Assembly: GCF_002288365.1 (NCBI RefSeq)
Contig: NZ_CP016782.1
Coordinates: 248,001 to 312,000 of the forward strand
Reading direction: 5' to 3'
Length of the DNA: 64,000 nt
From: Candidatus Planktophila limnetica
Lineage (GTDB): Bacteria; Actinomycetota; Actinomycetes; Nanopelagicales; Nanopelagicaceae
Below are positions 30,081 to 39,211 of this stretch, piece after piece. Under the pieces are notes generated by a model. The model had not been told where the DNA came from, searched no databases, and worked only from the letters and a program-made list of their open reading frames with translations. Numbering within the stretch: position 1 is the first letter of the stretch; each line of letters begins with the position of its first letter. The position numbers were made by a program, and so were the translations under genes.

Positions 30081-30812
30081 ATGAATTCCGAGCGGGGTGC
30101 GCTAGCACTTGTTGGCTCAGGTGAGTACTTAATCCAGATGCAAGAGATTGAATCTGATCTGTTGCAACGTGCTATTTCTAAAGGCAAGTCCAATACGTAT
30201 ATACAAATTCCTACGGGGGCCGGCCTTGAAAGTGCTGATCGAATTGAATTCTGGAAAGAACGCGGAGCCGCACAAGCCAAACGAATAGGCGCCCAATGCC
30301 GATTCCTACCAATATTAAGTAGAGAAGATGCCTTTAAGGAAGAGTACATCTCTGAAATTTCTAATGCTGGATTGATTTATTTTTCAGGCGGCGATCCTGG
30401 TTACATCACCGAAGTATTTAATCAAACTCCACTCTGGGAAAAAATCAGAAGTGAGTTTAATTCAGGAACTTCACTTGCCGGATGTTCAGCTGGTGCGATG
30501 GCCTTTGGTTCAAAAATAGTTGGTATCAGAAAATCACATGCTCAAAGTGGTCTTGGATTGATTTCTAATATTGAAGTAATTCCGCATTACGACAAATTTC
30601 TCGGATGGGTTCCAGATCGAATTGCATCAATTGCACTAAGAAGTGATGAAGGTGCGTACTTAATTGGAATAGATGAAGACACAGCACTTGTCCTTACTGA
30701 TACATGGCAAGTTCAGGGCCGTGCAAAAGTCCATGTTCTTAGAGGACTAGAAAATTCACCACACACATTTACAAGCGGTGAAGAGATTGCCTTAGTTCAG
30801 AATTTTACGTGA
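30081..30812 (+). CDS. Peptidase S51 family protein (cyanophycinase / dipeptidase E-like)
   Basis: The 243-residue protein has the S51 core: GGDPGYITEVFN near 103-114 and the nucleophile elbow LAGCSAGAMAFG with Ser136. IEVIPHYDKF follows with a candidate His. Family members are cyanophycinases and Asp-X dipeptidases; freshwater acI actinobacteria are known to carry cyanophycinases, so cyanophycin use is plausible but unproven. There is no signal peptide, so it would act in the cytoplasm. It starts 5 bp after icd and abuts the convergent ABC ATPase with no gap. Confidence 0.82.
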   Translation: MNSERGALALVGSGEYLIQMQEIESDLLQRAISKGKSNTYIQIPTGAGLESADRIEFWKERGAAQAKRIGAQCRFLPILSREDAFKEEYISEISNAGLIYFSGGDPGYITEVFNQTPLWEKIRSEFNSGTSLAGCSAGAMAFGSKIVGIRKSHAQSGLGLISNIEVIPHYDKFLGWVPDRIASIALRSDEGAYLIGIDEDTALVLTDTWQVQGRAKVHVLRGLENSPHTFTSGEEIALVQNFT

Positions 30813-31544
30813 TTATGAATTCAAGGGTGCTACACCAATAAAATCTGCGACAAAAGCATTTGCTGGATTGTCATACAGATTTTGAGGTGTATCGACTTGC
30901 TGAAGGACTCCATCTTTTAGCACCGCCACACGATCACCCATTGTCATAGCTTCTACTTGATCATGGGTTACGTAGACAGTAGTAATCCCTAAACGACGTT
31001 GTAGCGCTGCAATCTGAGTGCGAGTTGCAACGCGCAATTTTGCATCTAAATTTGAGAGTGGTTCGTCCATGAGAAATACCTGTGGTTCGCGAACAATCGC
31101 GCGCCCCATTGCAACTCTTTGACGTTGTCCACCAGATAATGCCTTTGGTTTACGATCTAAGAATTCTTCAAGATCGAGCAGCTTTGCGGCTTCTAGGACT
31201 CTGCGCTCACGCTCTTCTTTTGCAATTCCTGCAATCTTTAGAGCGAAACCCATATTTTCTGCAACACTCATGTGTGGATATAAAGCATATGATTGAAAAA
31301 CCATTGCGACATCGCGATCTTTTGGAGCAACATCTGTGACATCTATGCCACCGATTAATATGCGCCCGCTATCAACTTCTTCTAATCCGGCAAGCATTCG
31401 AAGTACTGTTGATTTACCGCACCCTGAAGGTCCGACAAGAACTAAGAATTCGCCATCTTTAACTTCAAGAGTTAAATTATTTACAGCCGGAGTTGTTGAA
31501 CCGGGATAAATACGTGAAGCTTTTTCAAATGTAACTGTTGCCAT
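30813..31544 (-). CDS. MsiK/UgpC-type multi-sugar ABC ATPase lacking the C-terminal TOBE domain
   Basis: The ATPase has Walker [10 protein letters not shown] (38-46), Q-loop [11 protein letters not shown], signature LSGGQRQR, Walker [18 protein letters not shown]-loop and H-loop THDQ, like MsiK, MsmX and MalK. These normally run to 360-400 residues with a C-terminal OB/TOBE regulatory domain. This one stops at residue 243 after [13 protein letters not shown], exactly where TOBE should begin, and the adjoining bases belong to the S51 gene. It is an orphan: no sugar permease or binding protein lies nearby, fitting a shared ATPase for several importers. A strong purine-rich ribosome-binding site and a structured leader precede the ATG. 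Confidence 0.85.
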   Translation of the reverse strand: MATVTFEKASRIYPGSTTPAVNNLTLEVKDGEFLVLVGPSGCGKSTVLRMLAGLEEVDSGRILIGGIDVTDVAPKDRDVAMVFQSYALYPHMSVAENMGFALKIAGIAKEERERRVLEAAKLLDLEEFLDRKPKALSGGQRQRVAMGRAIVREPQVFLMDEPLSNLDAKLRVATRTQIAALQRRLGITTVYVTHDQVEAMTMGDRVAVLKDGVLQQVDTPQNLYDNPANAFVADFIGVAPLNS

Positions 31545-31623
31545 GAGAGATTTCTCCTTCTCCGGGCAGGTACGTGCCCGACGATCCGAGGATGAAGGTG
31601 ATGAGCCCGGTTGGACCCAACGT
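31545..31623 (-). ncRNA. Putative structured 5' leader (msiK-like) of the sugar ABC ATPase gene
   Basis: Reading the minus strand toward the ATG, a hairpin with 6-bp arms CGGGCA/TGCCCG (31580-31575 and 31568-31563) sits directly before the purine-rich ribosome-binding site (31561-31551). GTTGG/CCAAC at 31621-31610 makes a smaller hairpin further upstream. An alternative pairing of CCGGGC (31610-31605) with GCCCGG (31567-31562) would compete with the first stem. Actinobacteria are known to have an msiK RNA motif in front of such ATPase genes; identity with it is inferred from position only. A TAAACT hexamer near 31632-31627 could be the promoter -10. Confidence 0.4.
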
Positions 31624-31660
31624 AGGTAAGTTTAGCGGGTATAGACAAAGCACATTCCTG

Positions 31661-31675
31661 TAGAGTTGCACCCTT
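31661..31675 (+). promoter_or_regulatory. Putative leaderless promoter -10 of the CNNM/CorC gene
   Basis: TAGAGT at 31661-31666 is followed by nine bases and the ATG at 31676. No Shine-Dalgarno site is seen. Confidence 0.4.
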
Positions 31676-32971
31676 ATGGAGCCCCACTCGTTCGGCGGAT
31701 TAATCGCAGCCTTATTTACAATTGCAGGTCTGATACTCCTAGGTTCTCTCTTTGTCGCAGCTGAAATTGCTCTTATCTCACTTCGCGAAAGCCAAATTCG
31801 ACAATTGGCAACTAAGGGTAAACGTGGAAAGCGCGTCGCTTTACTCTCAGAAAACCCGAATAGATTTTTAGCGGCAGTTCAGGTTGGTATAACGCTGTGT
31901 GGATTTTTATCCGCTGCTTTGGGTGCCGAAAAGCTTGGAGACTATGTAATTCCATGGCTTGAAAGTCTGGGAGTTAACGACTCACTTAGTTCGATCACAT
32001 CACTAATCGGTGTAACTATCATCATCGCTTATTTCTCATTAGTCTTTGGTGAGCTCGTTCCAAAGCGTTTAGCACTATTTCGTACAGAACAGATTTCTCT
32101 TGCACTTGCTCCAATAATTGAAGTCGTAGCAGTGCTTTTCCGACCAATTATTTGGTTGCTCTCACACTCGACAAACGCTGTTGTTCGAATTTTTGGTGTT
32201 GATCCAAAAGAGCAGCGCACCGCAATGTCTGAAGAAGAATTGTTGGATTTAGTCGCAGGCCACGCTGCATTAACTGATGAAGAACGTGACATCGTTGAAG
32301 AAGTATTTAACGCATCCGAAAAACAAATCCATGAACTCATGGTGCCCCGCACAGAAGTCGATTTCATGGATGCATCGCTGACTATTTCGAAAGCAATTGC
32401 TCTCGCAGTTGATAAGGCTCACTCTCGTTACCCAGTTGTCCGTGGCTCTACGGATGAAGTAATTGGATTTATTCACGTGCGTGATTTGCTGGACACATCT
32501 TTGGTATCAACTGGTGGCAAAGTACAAGAGCTAGTCAGAAATATTATGTTTATGCCGGGCACAAAAGGCGTTCTGCCTGCATTGACTGAAATGCGTAATC
32601 AAAGACAACACCTTGCAATTGTTCTGGATGAATACGGTGGAACTGACGGAATTATTACTATGGAAGATCTCGTTGAATGTCTTGTTGGAGACATTCGAGA
32701 TGAGTATGACTCTGATGACATGGAAGTTCAGATTGAGTCGCATACGGGAGATTTTGAAGTTGATGGACTTATTTCGATTGAAGACTTGCGCGAACAAACT
32801 GGCCTTGAAATTCCAGAAGGTCCATATGAAACTGCGAGTGGATTTGTGATGCACGTCCTTGGTCGAATTCCAGCATTAAATGATGTTGTCAGCATTAATG
32901 GATTAAGAATCACGGTTTTAACGCTAGAAGGTAAGCGAGCAGGTCAACTATTGATCTCTCAAAACGCCTAG
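31676..32971 (+). CDS. CNNM/CorC (hemolysin C-like) membrane protein with CBS pair
   Basis: The 431-residue protein has an N-terminal DUF21/CNNM domain with hydrophobic segments near 10-32, 65-85, 105-130 and 140-165. It includes [17 protein letters not shown] and [11 protein letters not shown]. The CBS pair follows (about 215-340: [60 protein letters not shown]). The C-terminal CorC_HlyC domain has [14 protein letters not shown] and [13 protein letters not shown]. The family is linked to Mg2+/Co2+ efflux; the old name hemolysin is probably misleading. It ends 20 bp before trpS. Confidence 0.92.
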   Translation: MEPHSFGGLIAALFTIAGLILLGSLFVAAEIALISLRESQIRQLATKGKRGKRVALLSENPNRFLAAVQVGITLCGFLSAALGAEKLGDYVIPWLESLGVNDSLSSITSLIGVTIIIAYFSLVFGELVPKRLALFRTEQISLALAPIIEVVAVLFRPIIWLLSHSTNAVVRIFGVDPKEQRTAMSEEELLDLVAGHAALTDEERDIVEEVFNASEKQIHELMVPRTEVDFMDASLTISKAIALAVDKAHSRYPVVRGSTDEVIGFIHVRDLLDTSLVSTGGKVQELVRNIMFMPGTKGVLPALTEMRNQRQHLAIVLDEYGGTDGIITMEDLVECLVGDIRDEYDSDDMEVQIESHTGDFEVDGLISIEDLREQTGLEIPEGPYETASGFVMHVLGRIPALNDVVSINGLRITVLTLEGKRAGQLLISQNA

Positions 32972-32991
32972 TCCGTGCGAGAATTAAGACC

Positions 32992-33990
32992 ATGAGCACA
33001 AAGCGAGTTTTGTCAGGCATTCAGCCAACAAGTGACTCCTTTCACCTTGGAAATTATCTTGGCGCCGTTAAGCAATGGGTTGAATTACAAGATGGTCACG
33101 ATGCTTTTTATTGCATCGTCGATCTACATGCATTAACTGTTGAAACAGATCCTGCATTAATGCGTAAGAGAACCTTGGTTTCTGCGGCCCAATTGTTGGC
33201 ACTTGGAATCTCACCTGAAAAATCTACGCTCTTTGTGCAATCACACGTTCCAGAACATAATCAATTGGCATGGGTCATGGAGTGCATTACAGGATTTGGT
33301 GAAGCAAGCCGAATGACTCAATTTAAGGATCGAAGTGCAAAAGGCGGAACTGATTCAACAAAAGTTGGAGTGTTCACTTACCCAATGTTGATGGCTGCAG
33401 ATATTTTGTTATACCAAGCAGATTTAGTTCCAGTCGGTGAAGATCAACGTCAACATATTGAACTTACGAGAGATTTAGCAGAGCGATTTAATTCACGTTA
33501 TGGAGCTACTTTTAATATTCCCTCAGGATTCATCCTTAAGCAAGGTGCCAAAATTTATGATTTGCAAAACCCAACTGCAAAAATGAGTAAGTCTTCTGAT
33601 TCAGTCTCTGGGCTTATCGAAATCCTTGATTCTCCCGAAATTAATGCAAAGAAGATTAAGTCAGCAGTTACTGATGCTGGGCGAGAGATAAAATTTGATG
33701 AAAAAGAAAAACCTGGAGTGAGTAATTTATTAACAATTCACAGCGCGCTATCAGGTCAAAAGATCTCTGATCTAGAAAATCACTTTTCAGGTAAAGGTTA
33801 TGGCGACCTTAAAGGTGAAGTAGCCGATGTAGTAGTGGAATATCTCAAACCAATTAGAGAGAAAACCCTTGAATTGTTATCTGATGAGGCGCATCTGCTG
33901 GCAATGCTCTCCAAAGGGGCGGCAAAGGCCCATGAAGTCTCATCCACAACCCTTGCTAAGACCTACTCCAACTTAGGTTTGGTGCGCTAA
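32992..33990 (+). CDS. trpS: Tryptophanyl-tRNA synthetase
   Basis: This class I aminoacyl-tRNA synthetase charges tRNA-Trp. The 332-residue protein begins [25 protein letters not shown], with the HIGH-like motif [46 protein letters not shown] binds substrate, and the KMSKS loop is KMSKSSDS near 199. The anticodon-binding helices follow. The length is typical. The gene is separate from the adjacent operons and is followed by a weak terminator. Confidence 0.96.
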   Translation: MSTKRVLSGIQPTSDSFHLGNYLGAVKQWVELQDGHDAFYCIVDLHALTVETDPALMRKRTLVSAAQLLALGISPEKSTLFVQSHVPEHNQLAWVMECITGFGEASRMTQFKDRSAKGGTDSTKVGVFTYPMLMAADILLYQADLVPVGEDQRQHIELTRDLAERFNSRYGATFNIPSGFILKQGAKIYDLQNPTAKMSKSSDSVSGLIEILDSPEINAKKIKSAVTDAGREIKFDEKEKPGVSNLLTIHSALSGQKISDLENHFSGKGYGDLKGEVADVVVEYLKPIREKTLELLSDEAHLLAMLSKGAAKAHEVSSTTLAKTYSNLGLVR

Positions 33991-34002
33991 GTAGCGTAAG
34001 AG

Positions 34003-34028
34003 TTTCAACGTAAGGTTGAGAGTTTTTT
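34003..34028 (+). terminator. Weak Rho-independent terminator after trpS
   Basis: TTTCAAC (34003-34009) and GTTGAGA (34015-34021) form a 7-bp stem with one G-U pair. A T6 tract at 34023-34028 follows. The remaining bases up to 34167 should hold the promoter of the binding-protein gene; the only -10-like sequence I see is near 34093-34100 (AAATACTAG) and it is weak. Confidence 0.6.
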
Positions 34029-34167
34029 ATAAAACTTTGTTCAGAAACGGCGCCCCGTGAATTCCTAATATTTTTGTGTTTCTGGCTGTAAAAATACTAG
34101 GCTCACCCATAACGACAACCCTTGGTTATATGTAGAAAACATACAACTGGGACCCCTTGGAGGAAAA

Positions 34168-35223
34168 TTGAAGAAGTCAATTCGTATTGCGGCACTCGTC
34201 GCAGCTGCAACTCTCGCTGCTGGTGCACTCGTTGCTCCAACTGCAAATGCAGCAACCAAAGTAAAGGCAGCAATTGCCTATGACATCGGTGGACGTGGCG
34301 ATAAGTCATTCAATGACTCAGCCGCAGCCGGTCTAGACAGAGCTAAGAAGACTTTAGGCGCAACAGTTAAAGAAGTAACAGTTACACAAGGAACTGATTC
34401 AGAGCGCGAAGACAAACTACGTCTTCTTGCAAAAGCTGGATATAACCCAATCGTCGCAGTTGGTTTCCTCTATGCAGGACCACTGAAGAAGGTTGCAACA
34501 GAATTTCCAAAGATCCAATTCGCAATCGTTGATGATTCATCAGTTGCACTTCCAAACGTTTCATCACTCGTATTCGCTGAAGAGCAGGGTTCATACCTTG
34601 CTGGCGTAGCTGCTGCTCTTGCATCAGTAACTGGTGAAATCGGATACATCGGCGGCGTACGTATTCCACTACTTCAGAAGTTTGAAGCTGGATTCGTTGC
34701 AGGTGTAAAGGCAACAGATAAGAACGCAACAGTTGACGTTAAGTACGTTACAGAGCCACCTGACTTCGGTGGATTCAATGACCCTGCTAAAGCAAAGGTT
34801 ATTGCGAACGGAATGATCGATAAGGGTATCGATGTTATTTACTCAGCAGCAGGCGGTTCAGGTGCGGGTAACTTCGCAGCTGCAGTTGATTCTGCTAAGT
34901 ACGGTAACAAGGTATGGACTATCGGTGTTGACTCTGATCAGTACCTGACAGCATCAGCAGCAGAACAGAAGAACATGCTTACATCAATGCTAAAGCGCGT
35001 TGACAATGCTGTTTATGACGTTCTTGCAGCAGCAAGTGCTGGCAAGAAGGTTAATGATGCACTAGGTGGCGGAGCATTTGGCCGTACCTATGGCTTGAAG
35101 CTTGGTGGAGTTGGAGTTTCATACTCTGGCGGATACATCAACAAGTACAAGTCAAAGATTGATGCAGCTGCTAAGGCAATTACTGCTGGAAAAATTAAGG
35201 TACCAACAACTCCAGCGAAGTAA
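34168..35223 (+). CDS. BMP-family (PnrA-like) nucleoside ABC transporter substrate-binding protein
   Basis: This secreted receptor of a nucleoside importer has 351 residues. It starts with TTG at 34168, supported by GGAGG five bases upstream. Residues 1-29 are a signal peptide with a TANA|AT signal peptidase I site; there is no cysteine in the protein, so it is not a lipoprotein, unlike most BMP proteins. The mature part starts VKAAIAYDIGGRGDKSFNDSAAAGLDRAKK, the BMP/PnrA signature. GTDSEREDKLRLLAKAGYNPIVAVGF and FAEEQGSYLAGVAAAL complete the purine-nucleoside-binding pattern. The ATPase and permeases follow after a hairpin-containing gap. Confidence 0.92.
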   Translation: MKKSIRIAALVAAATLAAGALVAPTANAATKVKAAIAYDIGGRGDKSFNDSAAAGLDRAKKTLGATVKEVTVTQGTDSEREDKLRLLAKAGYNPIVAVGFLYAGPLKKVATEFPKIQFAIVDDSSVALPNVSSLVFAEEQGSYLAGVAAALASVTGEIGYIGGVRIPLLQKFEAGFVAGVKATDKNATVDVKYVTEPPDFGGFNDPAKAKVIANGMIDKGIDVIYSAAGGSGAGNFAAAVDSAKYGNKVWTIGVDSDQYLTASAAEQKNMLTSMLKRVDNAVYDVLAAASAGKKVNDALGGGAFGRTYGLKLGGVGVSYSGGYINKYKSKIDAAAKAITAGKIKVPTTPAK

Positions 35224-35263
35224 TTTCAAGCAGTAAATCTGTAAAAACTTAATAAAAGTAGTG

Positions 35264-35317
35264 GCGCTCGGTCCGAAAGTGGAGTTAGATTCACTTGTAG
35301 GACCGGGCGCTTCTCTT
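35264..35317 (+). terminator. Large hairpin between the BMP gene and its ABC ATPase gene
   Basis: GCGCTCGGTCC (35264-35274) pairs with GGACCGGGCGC (35300-35310) with one G-U. An inner AAGTG/CACTT stem extends the structure, and TTCTCTTT follows. It probably acts as a partial terminator or RNA-stabilising element, giving more binding protein than ATPase and permease. A specific riboswitch is not recognised. Confidence 0.72.
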
Positions 35318-35355
35318 TAACGGTAGTGAACCAAAATGAATAGGAGACTTTTGTA

Positions 35356-36861
35356 GTGGCGATAGCAGTTGAGCTTCGACATATAAGCAAAAGATTTCCA
35401 GGGGTAGTCGCAAATAAAGACGTCTCCATCAAGGTTGAATCTGGATCAGTTCACGCGCTCATTGGTGAAAATGGTGCTGGAAAATCAACTGTTATGAAAA
35501 TTTTGTATGGAATGCAACGCCCGGATAGTGGCGAAATTTTGGTTGCGGGAAAAACAGTGCACTTTAAGAAACCTGCAGATTCCATTGATGCTGGAATCGG
35601 GATGGTCCACCAACATTTTATGCTCGCTGATAATTTTACAGTGTTAGAAAATATCGTTCTTGGATATGAACCATCACATGGTGGAGTTATAGATTTTAAT
35701 CAAGCACGAATAAAGATTAATGAAATGGCTGCGGCCTATGGCCTCACCGTGGATCCTGATGCTCTTGTGGCAGATTTAGGCGTTGGCCAACGCCAACGTG
35801 TGGAAATTCTCAAGGTTTTGTATCGCGGAGCAAAAATTCTGATCTTTGATGAACCAACTGCGGTTCTAGTCCCACAAGAAGTTGATGAACTCTTCCAGGC
35901 GCTGCAAGGTCTGCGCAAAGAAGGTTTAACAGTTATTTTCATTACTCATAAGCTTGATGAAGTTTTACGTGTAGCAGATGACGTCACAGTAATCCGAGCT
36001 GGATCCACAGTTGCTGAAGTAAAAGCTTCTGGAGTAAATGCTAAAAAATTAGCTGAATTGATGGTTGGAAGTGAGTTGCCTTCACCAGAAATTCATGGAA
36101 GCGCAAAGAGAAATGAAGTCACACTTTCACTAAAGAATCTAACTGTTGCCGCTGAGTCTGGTGCGCGAAATCTAGTAACTGATGTGAGTTTTACTCTGCA
36201 TGCCGGTGAAGTACTTGGAATTGCAGGTGTTGAAGGAAATGGTCAGAGTGAATTAATTGAGGCAATACTTGGTTTACGTGATTACACGGGCACTGTAGTT
36301 TTTAAAGGTGAACCACTTGATAGTGAATCAGTTTCTGATCGTCGAGATATGGGCATTGGCTTTATTCCCGAAGATCGCCAACGTCAGGCGCTCTTAATGG
36401 CATCTCCATTGTGGGAGAACAGAATTTTGGGACATCAGCGCGGAAAGCCAGTTATGAATGGTGTACGCATTGATCGCAAAGCAACAATGGCTGACACGAT
36501 TCGAATCATGCAAGAGTTTGATGTTCGAGCTCCGGGTCCAGATACTTTGGCACTTGCCCTTTCAGGGGGAAACCAACAAAAATTTATTGTCGGTCGCGAA
36601 ATGAGTGGATCGCCATCATTGCTTTTGGCATCACACCCAACACGTGGCGTAGATGTTGGTGCGCAAGCCGCTATTTGGAATGAATTACGTGCAGCGCGCG
36701 AAAAAGGAATGGCAATTGTTTTAATTAGCGCCGACCTCGAAGAACTCATTGGTTTATCTGATCGATTGGTTGTGATGCTTCGTGGATCAGTCACCGCCGA
36801 ATTAGATCCTGCAAAGACGACTCCAGAAAAACTCGGTTCTGCAATGACAGGTGCGGCGTAA
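35356..36861 (+). CDS. Nucleoside/simple-sugar ABC transporter ATP-binding protein (two NBDs)
   Basis: The 501-residue tandem ATPase belongs to the BMP-type importer. Domain 1 has Walker A GENGAGKST (about 36-44), Q-loop VHQHFML, signature LGVGQRQRVEIL, Walker B ILIFDEPTAVL and THKLDE. Domain 2 has the family's degenerate Walker A GVEGNGQSE, IPEDRQRQ, signature LSGGNQQK and Walker B LLLASHPTRGVDVGA. The same architecture occurs in nucleoside (NupA-like) transporters. The start is GTG 35356 with AGGAG about 9-13 nt upstream. Its TAA overlaps the permease ATG (TAATG). Confidence 0.92.
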   Translation: MAIAVELRHISKRFPGVVANKDVSIKVESGSVHALIGENGAGKSTVMKILYGMQRPDSGEILVAGKTVHFKKPADSIDAGIGMVHQHFMLADNFTVLENIVLGYEPSHGGVIDFNQARIKINEMAAAYGLTVDPDALVADLGVGQRQRVEILKVLYRGAKILIFDEPTAVLVPQEVDELFQALQGLRKEGLTVIFITHKLDEVLRVADDVTVIRAGSTVAEVKASGVNAKKLAELMVGSELPSPEIHGSAKRNEVTLSLKNLTVAAESGARNLVTDVSFTLHAGEVLGIAGVEGNGQSELIEAILGLRDYTGTVVFKGEPLDSESVSDRRDMGIGFIPEDRQRQALLMASPLWENRILGHQRGKPVMNGVRIDRKATMADTIRIMQEFDVRAPGPDTLALALSGGNQQKFIVGREMSGSPSLLLASHPTRGVDVGAQAAIWNELRAAREKGMAIVLISADLEELIGLSDRLVVMLRGSVTAELDPAKTTPEKLGSAMTGAA

Positions 36862-37961
36862 TGAGATTCAAACCTGGCAAAATCGCACTTTCTATCGCAG
36901 CTCCAGTTTTTGCTACCGTCTTTAGTTTGGCTGTTTCAAGTGCATCTTTACTGGCAACAAATAAATCACCTCGCGAAGCTTTTGCAATCATGTGGGAATT
37001 TGGTTCTGGCGCGGGATCATTAATGGAAGCTGTAAATCTTGCCACCTCTTATTACATCGCTGCGATTGCAATTGCTCTGACATTTAGAGCCGGATTATTT
37101 AATATCGGCGTCGAAGGTCAGCTTCGCTTGGGCTCGCTCTTTGCTGCCTATTTCGGAGCAATGATTGCGTTGCCACCGGTGCTGCACATCGCTGCAATAT
37201 TTTTCATTGCAATGTTTGTCGGAGGATTATGGGCTGCAATCGCGGCCTATATGAAAGTAAAGCGTGGTGTGAGTGAAGTTATTTCAACAATCATGCTTAA
37301 CAGTATTGCTGGTGGATTATCTGCATACCTGCTCTCAAAACACTTTATGGTCAAAGTTGAAGGCAGCAATGACTTAGCGACTAAACCACTTGCACCTAGC
37401 GGACAATTCCCGGATTTAATGCCGGTGCTCAAAAAACTTGGAGTCGAAGAACAGCCTGGTGGCGGCGTTTACGGAATGTTGATCATCGCGATAGTTTTAG
37501 GAATCGGATTCTGGTTTGTTGTTAATCGCACCAGGTTTGGTTTTGAATTGCGATCAACTGGTATGAATCCGATTGCAGCGCGAGTCAGTGGTGTTGATTC
37601 AAAGAAGATGACTTTTATTGCACTCGTTGCAAGTGGCGCGATAGCCGGTCTTGCGGGTTTGCCAACATTGCTAGGTGATACTCACAGTTACACATTAGGT
37701 TTCCGCGGTGGCGTTGGTTTTACGGCCATTGCAATTGCACTGCTAGGTCGCAACTCGGCTGTAGGAATGGCAATTAGTGCTTTGTTATTTGGTTTCTTGG
37801 AAGTAGCTTCGCGAACACTAGAACTGATTGATATCGCACCAGAGACTTATGTGATTATGCAGGGTTCAATTTTACTTAGCGCTGTTATTGCATACGAAGT
37901 AGTTCGCCGATACCAGCTCACACTTCAAAGTCAGGCTTTTGCTAAGGAAGGTGACAAGTAG
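36861..37961 (+). CDS. Nucleoside ABC transporter permease (first subunit)
   Basis: The 366-residue membrane protein of the BPD_transp_2 family has about eight to ten helices. Characteristic parts are ALTFRAGLFNIGVEGQLRLGSLFAAYFGA near 72-100, KVKRGVSEVISTIMLNSIAGGLSAYLL, and the coupling helix FELRSTGMNPIAARVSGVDSKKMTFIALVASGAIAGLAGLP near 230-270. It corresponds to NupB-like subunits. It is coupled to the ATPase by TAATG and to the second permease by a 1-bp TAGTG overlap. Confidence 0.92.
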   Translation: MRFKPGKIALSIAAPVFATVFSLAVSSASLLATNKSPREAFAIMWEFGSGAGSLMEAVNLATSYYIAAIAIALTFRAGLFNIGVEGQLRLGSLFAAYFGAMIALPPVLHIAAIFFIAMFVGGLWAAIAAYMKVKRGVSEVISTIMLNSIAGGLSAYLLSKHFMVKVEGSNDLATKPLAPSGQFPDLMPVLKKLGVEEQPGGGVYGMLIIAIVLGIGFWFVVNRTRFGFELRSTGMNPIAARVSGVDSKKMTFIALVASGAIAGLAGLPTLLGDTHSYTLGFRGGVGFTAIAIALLGRNSAVGMAISALLFGFLEVASRTLELIDIAPETYVIMQGSILLSAVIAYEVVRRYQLTLQSQAFAKEGDK

Positions 37962-39211
37962 TGTTAGAAAAAGGAAAGCTTTCAGGCATGCGCCGCATAA
38001 TTGTGATTTTCTTTGGGATAATTGCGATACTTTCAATCATCCGAATTGCAACAGGTGCATCAGATTTAACGAGCGTTGGTACCGCAAAGGCTGCACTCTT
38101 ACTTTCAGTTCCGATTGTTTTGGCAGCCCTGGGTGGTTTATTTGCTGAACGTGCAGGAGTTGTAAACATTGGTCTTGAAGGCATGATGATCATGGGTGCA
38201 TGGGCTGGTGGATTTATTGGAAGCATGCACGGCCCATGGATGGGATTAGTAGGAGCAATTATTTTTGGGGCAGTTGGTGCTTTGGTGCACGCTGTTGCAA
38301 CAATTACATTTGGTGTTGACCATGTGGTCTCTGGTGTTGCCATCAATATTATTGCCGCCGGTTTAGTTCGATACATCTCAACAATCCTGGCTCAAGGTGG
38401 ATCCTGGCCAGGACCATCACAATCACCAGATGTTGAACCAATTGGGCAAAATGGATTACCAATTCTTTCGGCCGGAAAGTATTTTGGTTGGCAAAGTCCT
38501 GATTTGCTTGGTGCAATAGGTGAAAAGAATTGGTTCTTGATTTCAGATATTTCTCGAGTGCTACGCGGATTAACGGGCGAACTTTCTTACGTAACAATGA
38601 TTGCAGTTGCCCTTGTTCCGCTGAGCTATTTCATCTTGTGGAAGACATCATTTGGATTGCGTCTGCGCAGCACAGGTGAATCACCAATTGCTGCTGAATC
38701 ACTCGGTGTAAATGTTTATGCAATGAAATATTGGGGAGTTTTACTCTCTGGTGGATTTGCAGGTCTTGGTGGCGGATTCTTAGCAATCGTTGCAGCAAAT
38801 CACTATCAGGAGAATCAAATAGGCGGCCGCGGATATATTGGATTAGCTGCAATGCTCTTTGGTAATTGGCGTCCAGGCGGATTATTTGCAGGTGCTGCGC
38901 TCTTTGGATTTGCCGATGCGCTACAACTGCGAGACTCCACCGCAATTCATGCGCTACTTCTTCTAATTGTTGCATTCTTACTCTTCGCATCATGGCGATC
39001 ATTTAAGAAGGCGAAAATGATTGGCGGATTAGTAGCCCTTGCAGTTGCTGCATTTTTTGCCTGGTTCTTTATAGCCTTCGATGAACTTCCTGGTCAGCTA
39101 GTTACGATGACACCTTACTTAGCAACATTGATTGTCTTATCTTTTGCTTCACAACGATTACGAGGGCCTGCCGCTGCAGGATTCCCATATAGACGTGGTG
39201 GATTGAAATAA
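37961..39211 (+). CDS. Nucleoside ABC transporter permease (second subunit)
   Basis: The 416-residue membrane protein contains ALGGLFAERAGVVNIGLEGMMIMGAWAGGFIG near 56-87, VDHVVSGVAINIIAAGL, and the coupling-loop motif FGLRLRSTGESPIAAESLGVNVYAMKYWGVLLSGGFAGLGGGFL. This is the NupC-like partner of the preceding permease. It is longer than many homologues because of two additional C-terminal hydrophobic segments (about 345-395). The start is GTG 37961. cdd begins on the base after its stop, linking import to nucleoside catabolism. Confidence 0.92.
   Translation: MLEKGKLSGMRRIIVIFFGIIAILSIIRIATGASDLTSVGTAKAALLLSVPIVLAALGGLFAERAGVVNIGLEGMMIMGAWAGGFIGSMHGPWMGLVGAIIFGAVGALVHAVATITFGVDHVVSGVAINIIAAGLVRYISTILAQGGSWPGPSQSPDVEPIGQNGLPILSAGKYFGWQSPDLLGAIGEKNWFLISDISRVLRGLTGELSYVTMIAVALVPLSYFILWKTSFGLRLRSTGESPIAAESLGVNVYAMKYWGVLLSGGFAGLGGGFLAIVAANHYQENQIGGRGYIGLAAMLFGNWRPGGLFAGAALFGFADALQLRDSTAIHALLLLIVAFLLFASWRSFKKAKMIGGLVALAVAAFFAWFFIAFDELPGQLVTMTPYLATLIVLSFASQRLRGPAAAGFPYRRGGLK

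Noticed and set aside
33991-34167. tRNA or small RNA gene in the largest gap
   Set aside because: No cloverleaf or CCA end could be folded by eye; the gap is explained by a terminator and an AT-rich promoter region.
35264-35317. A known purine riboswitch before the nucleoside ATPase
   Set aside because: The hairpin lacks the three-way junction and conserved loop sequences of purine riboswitches.
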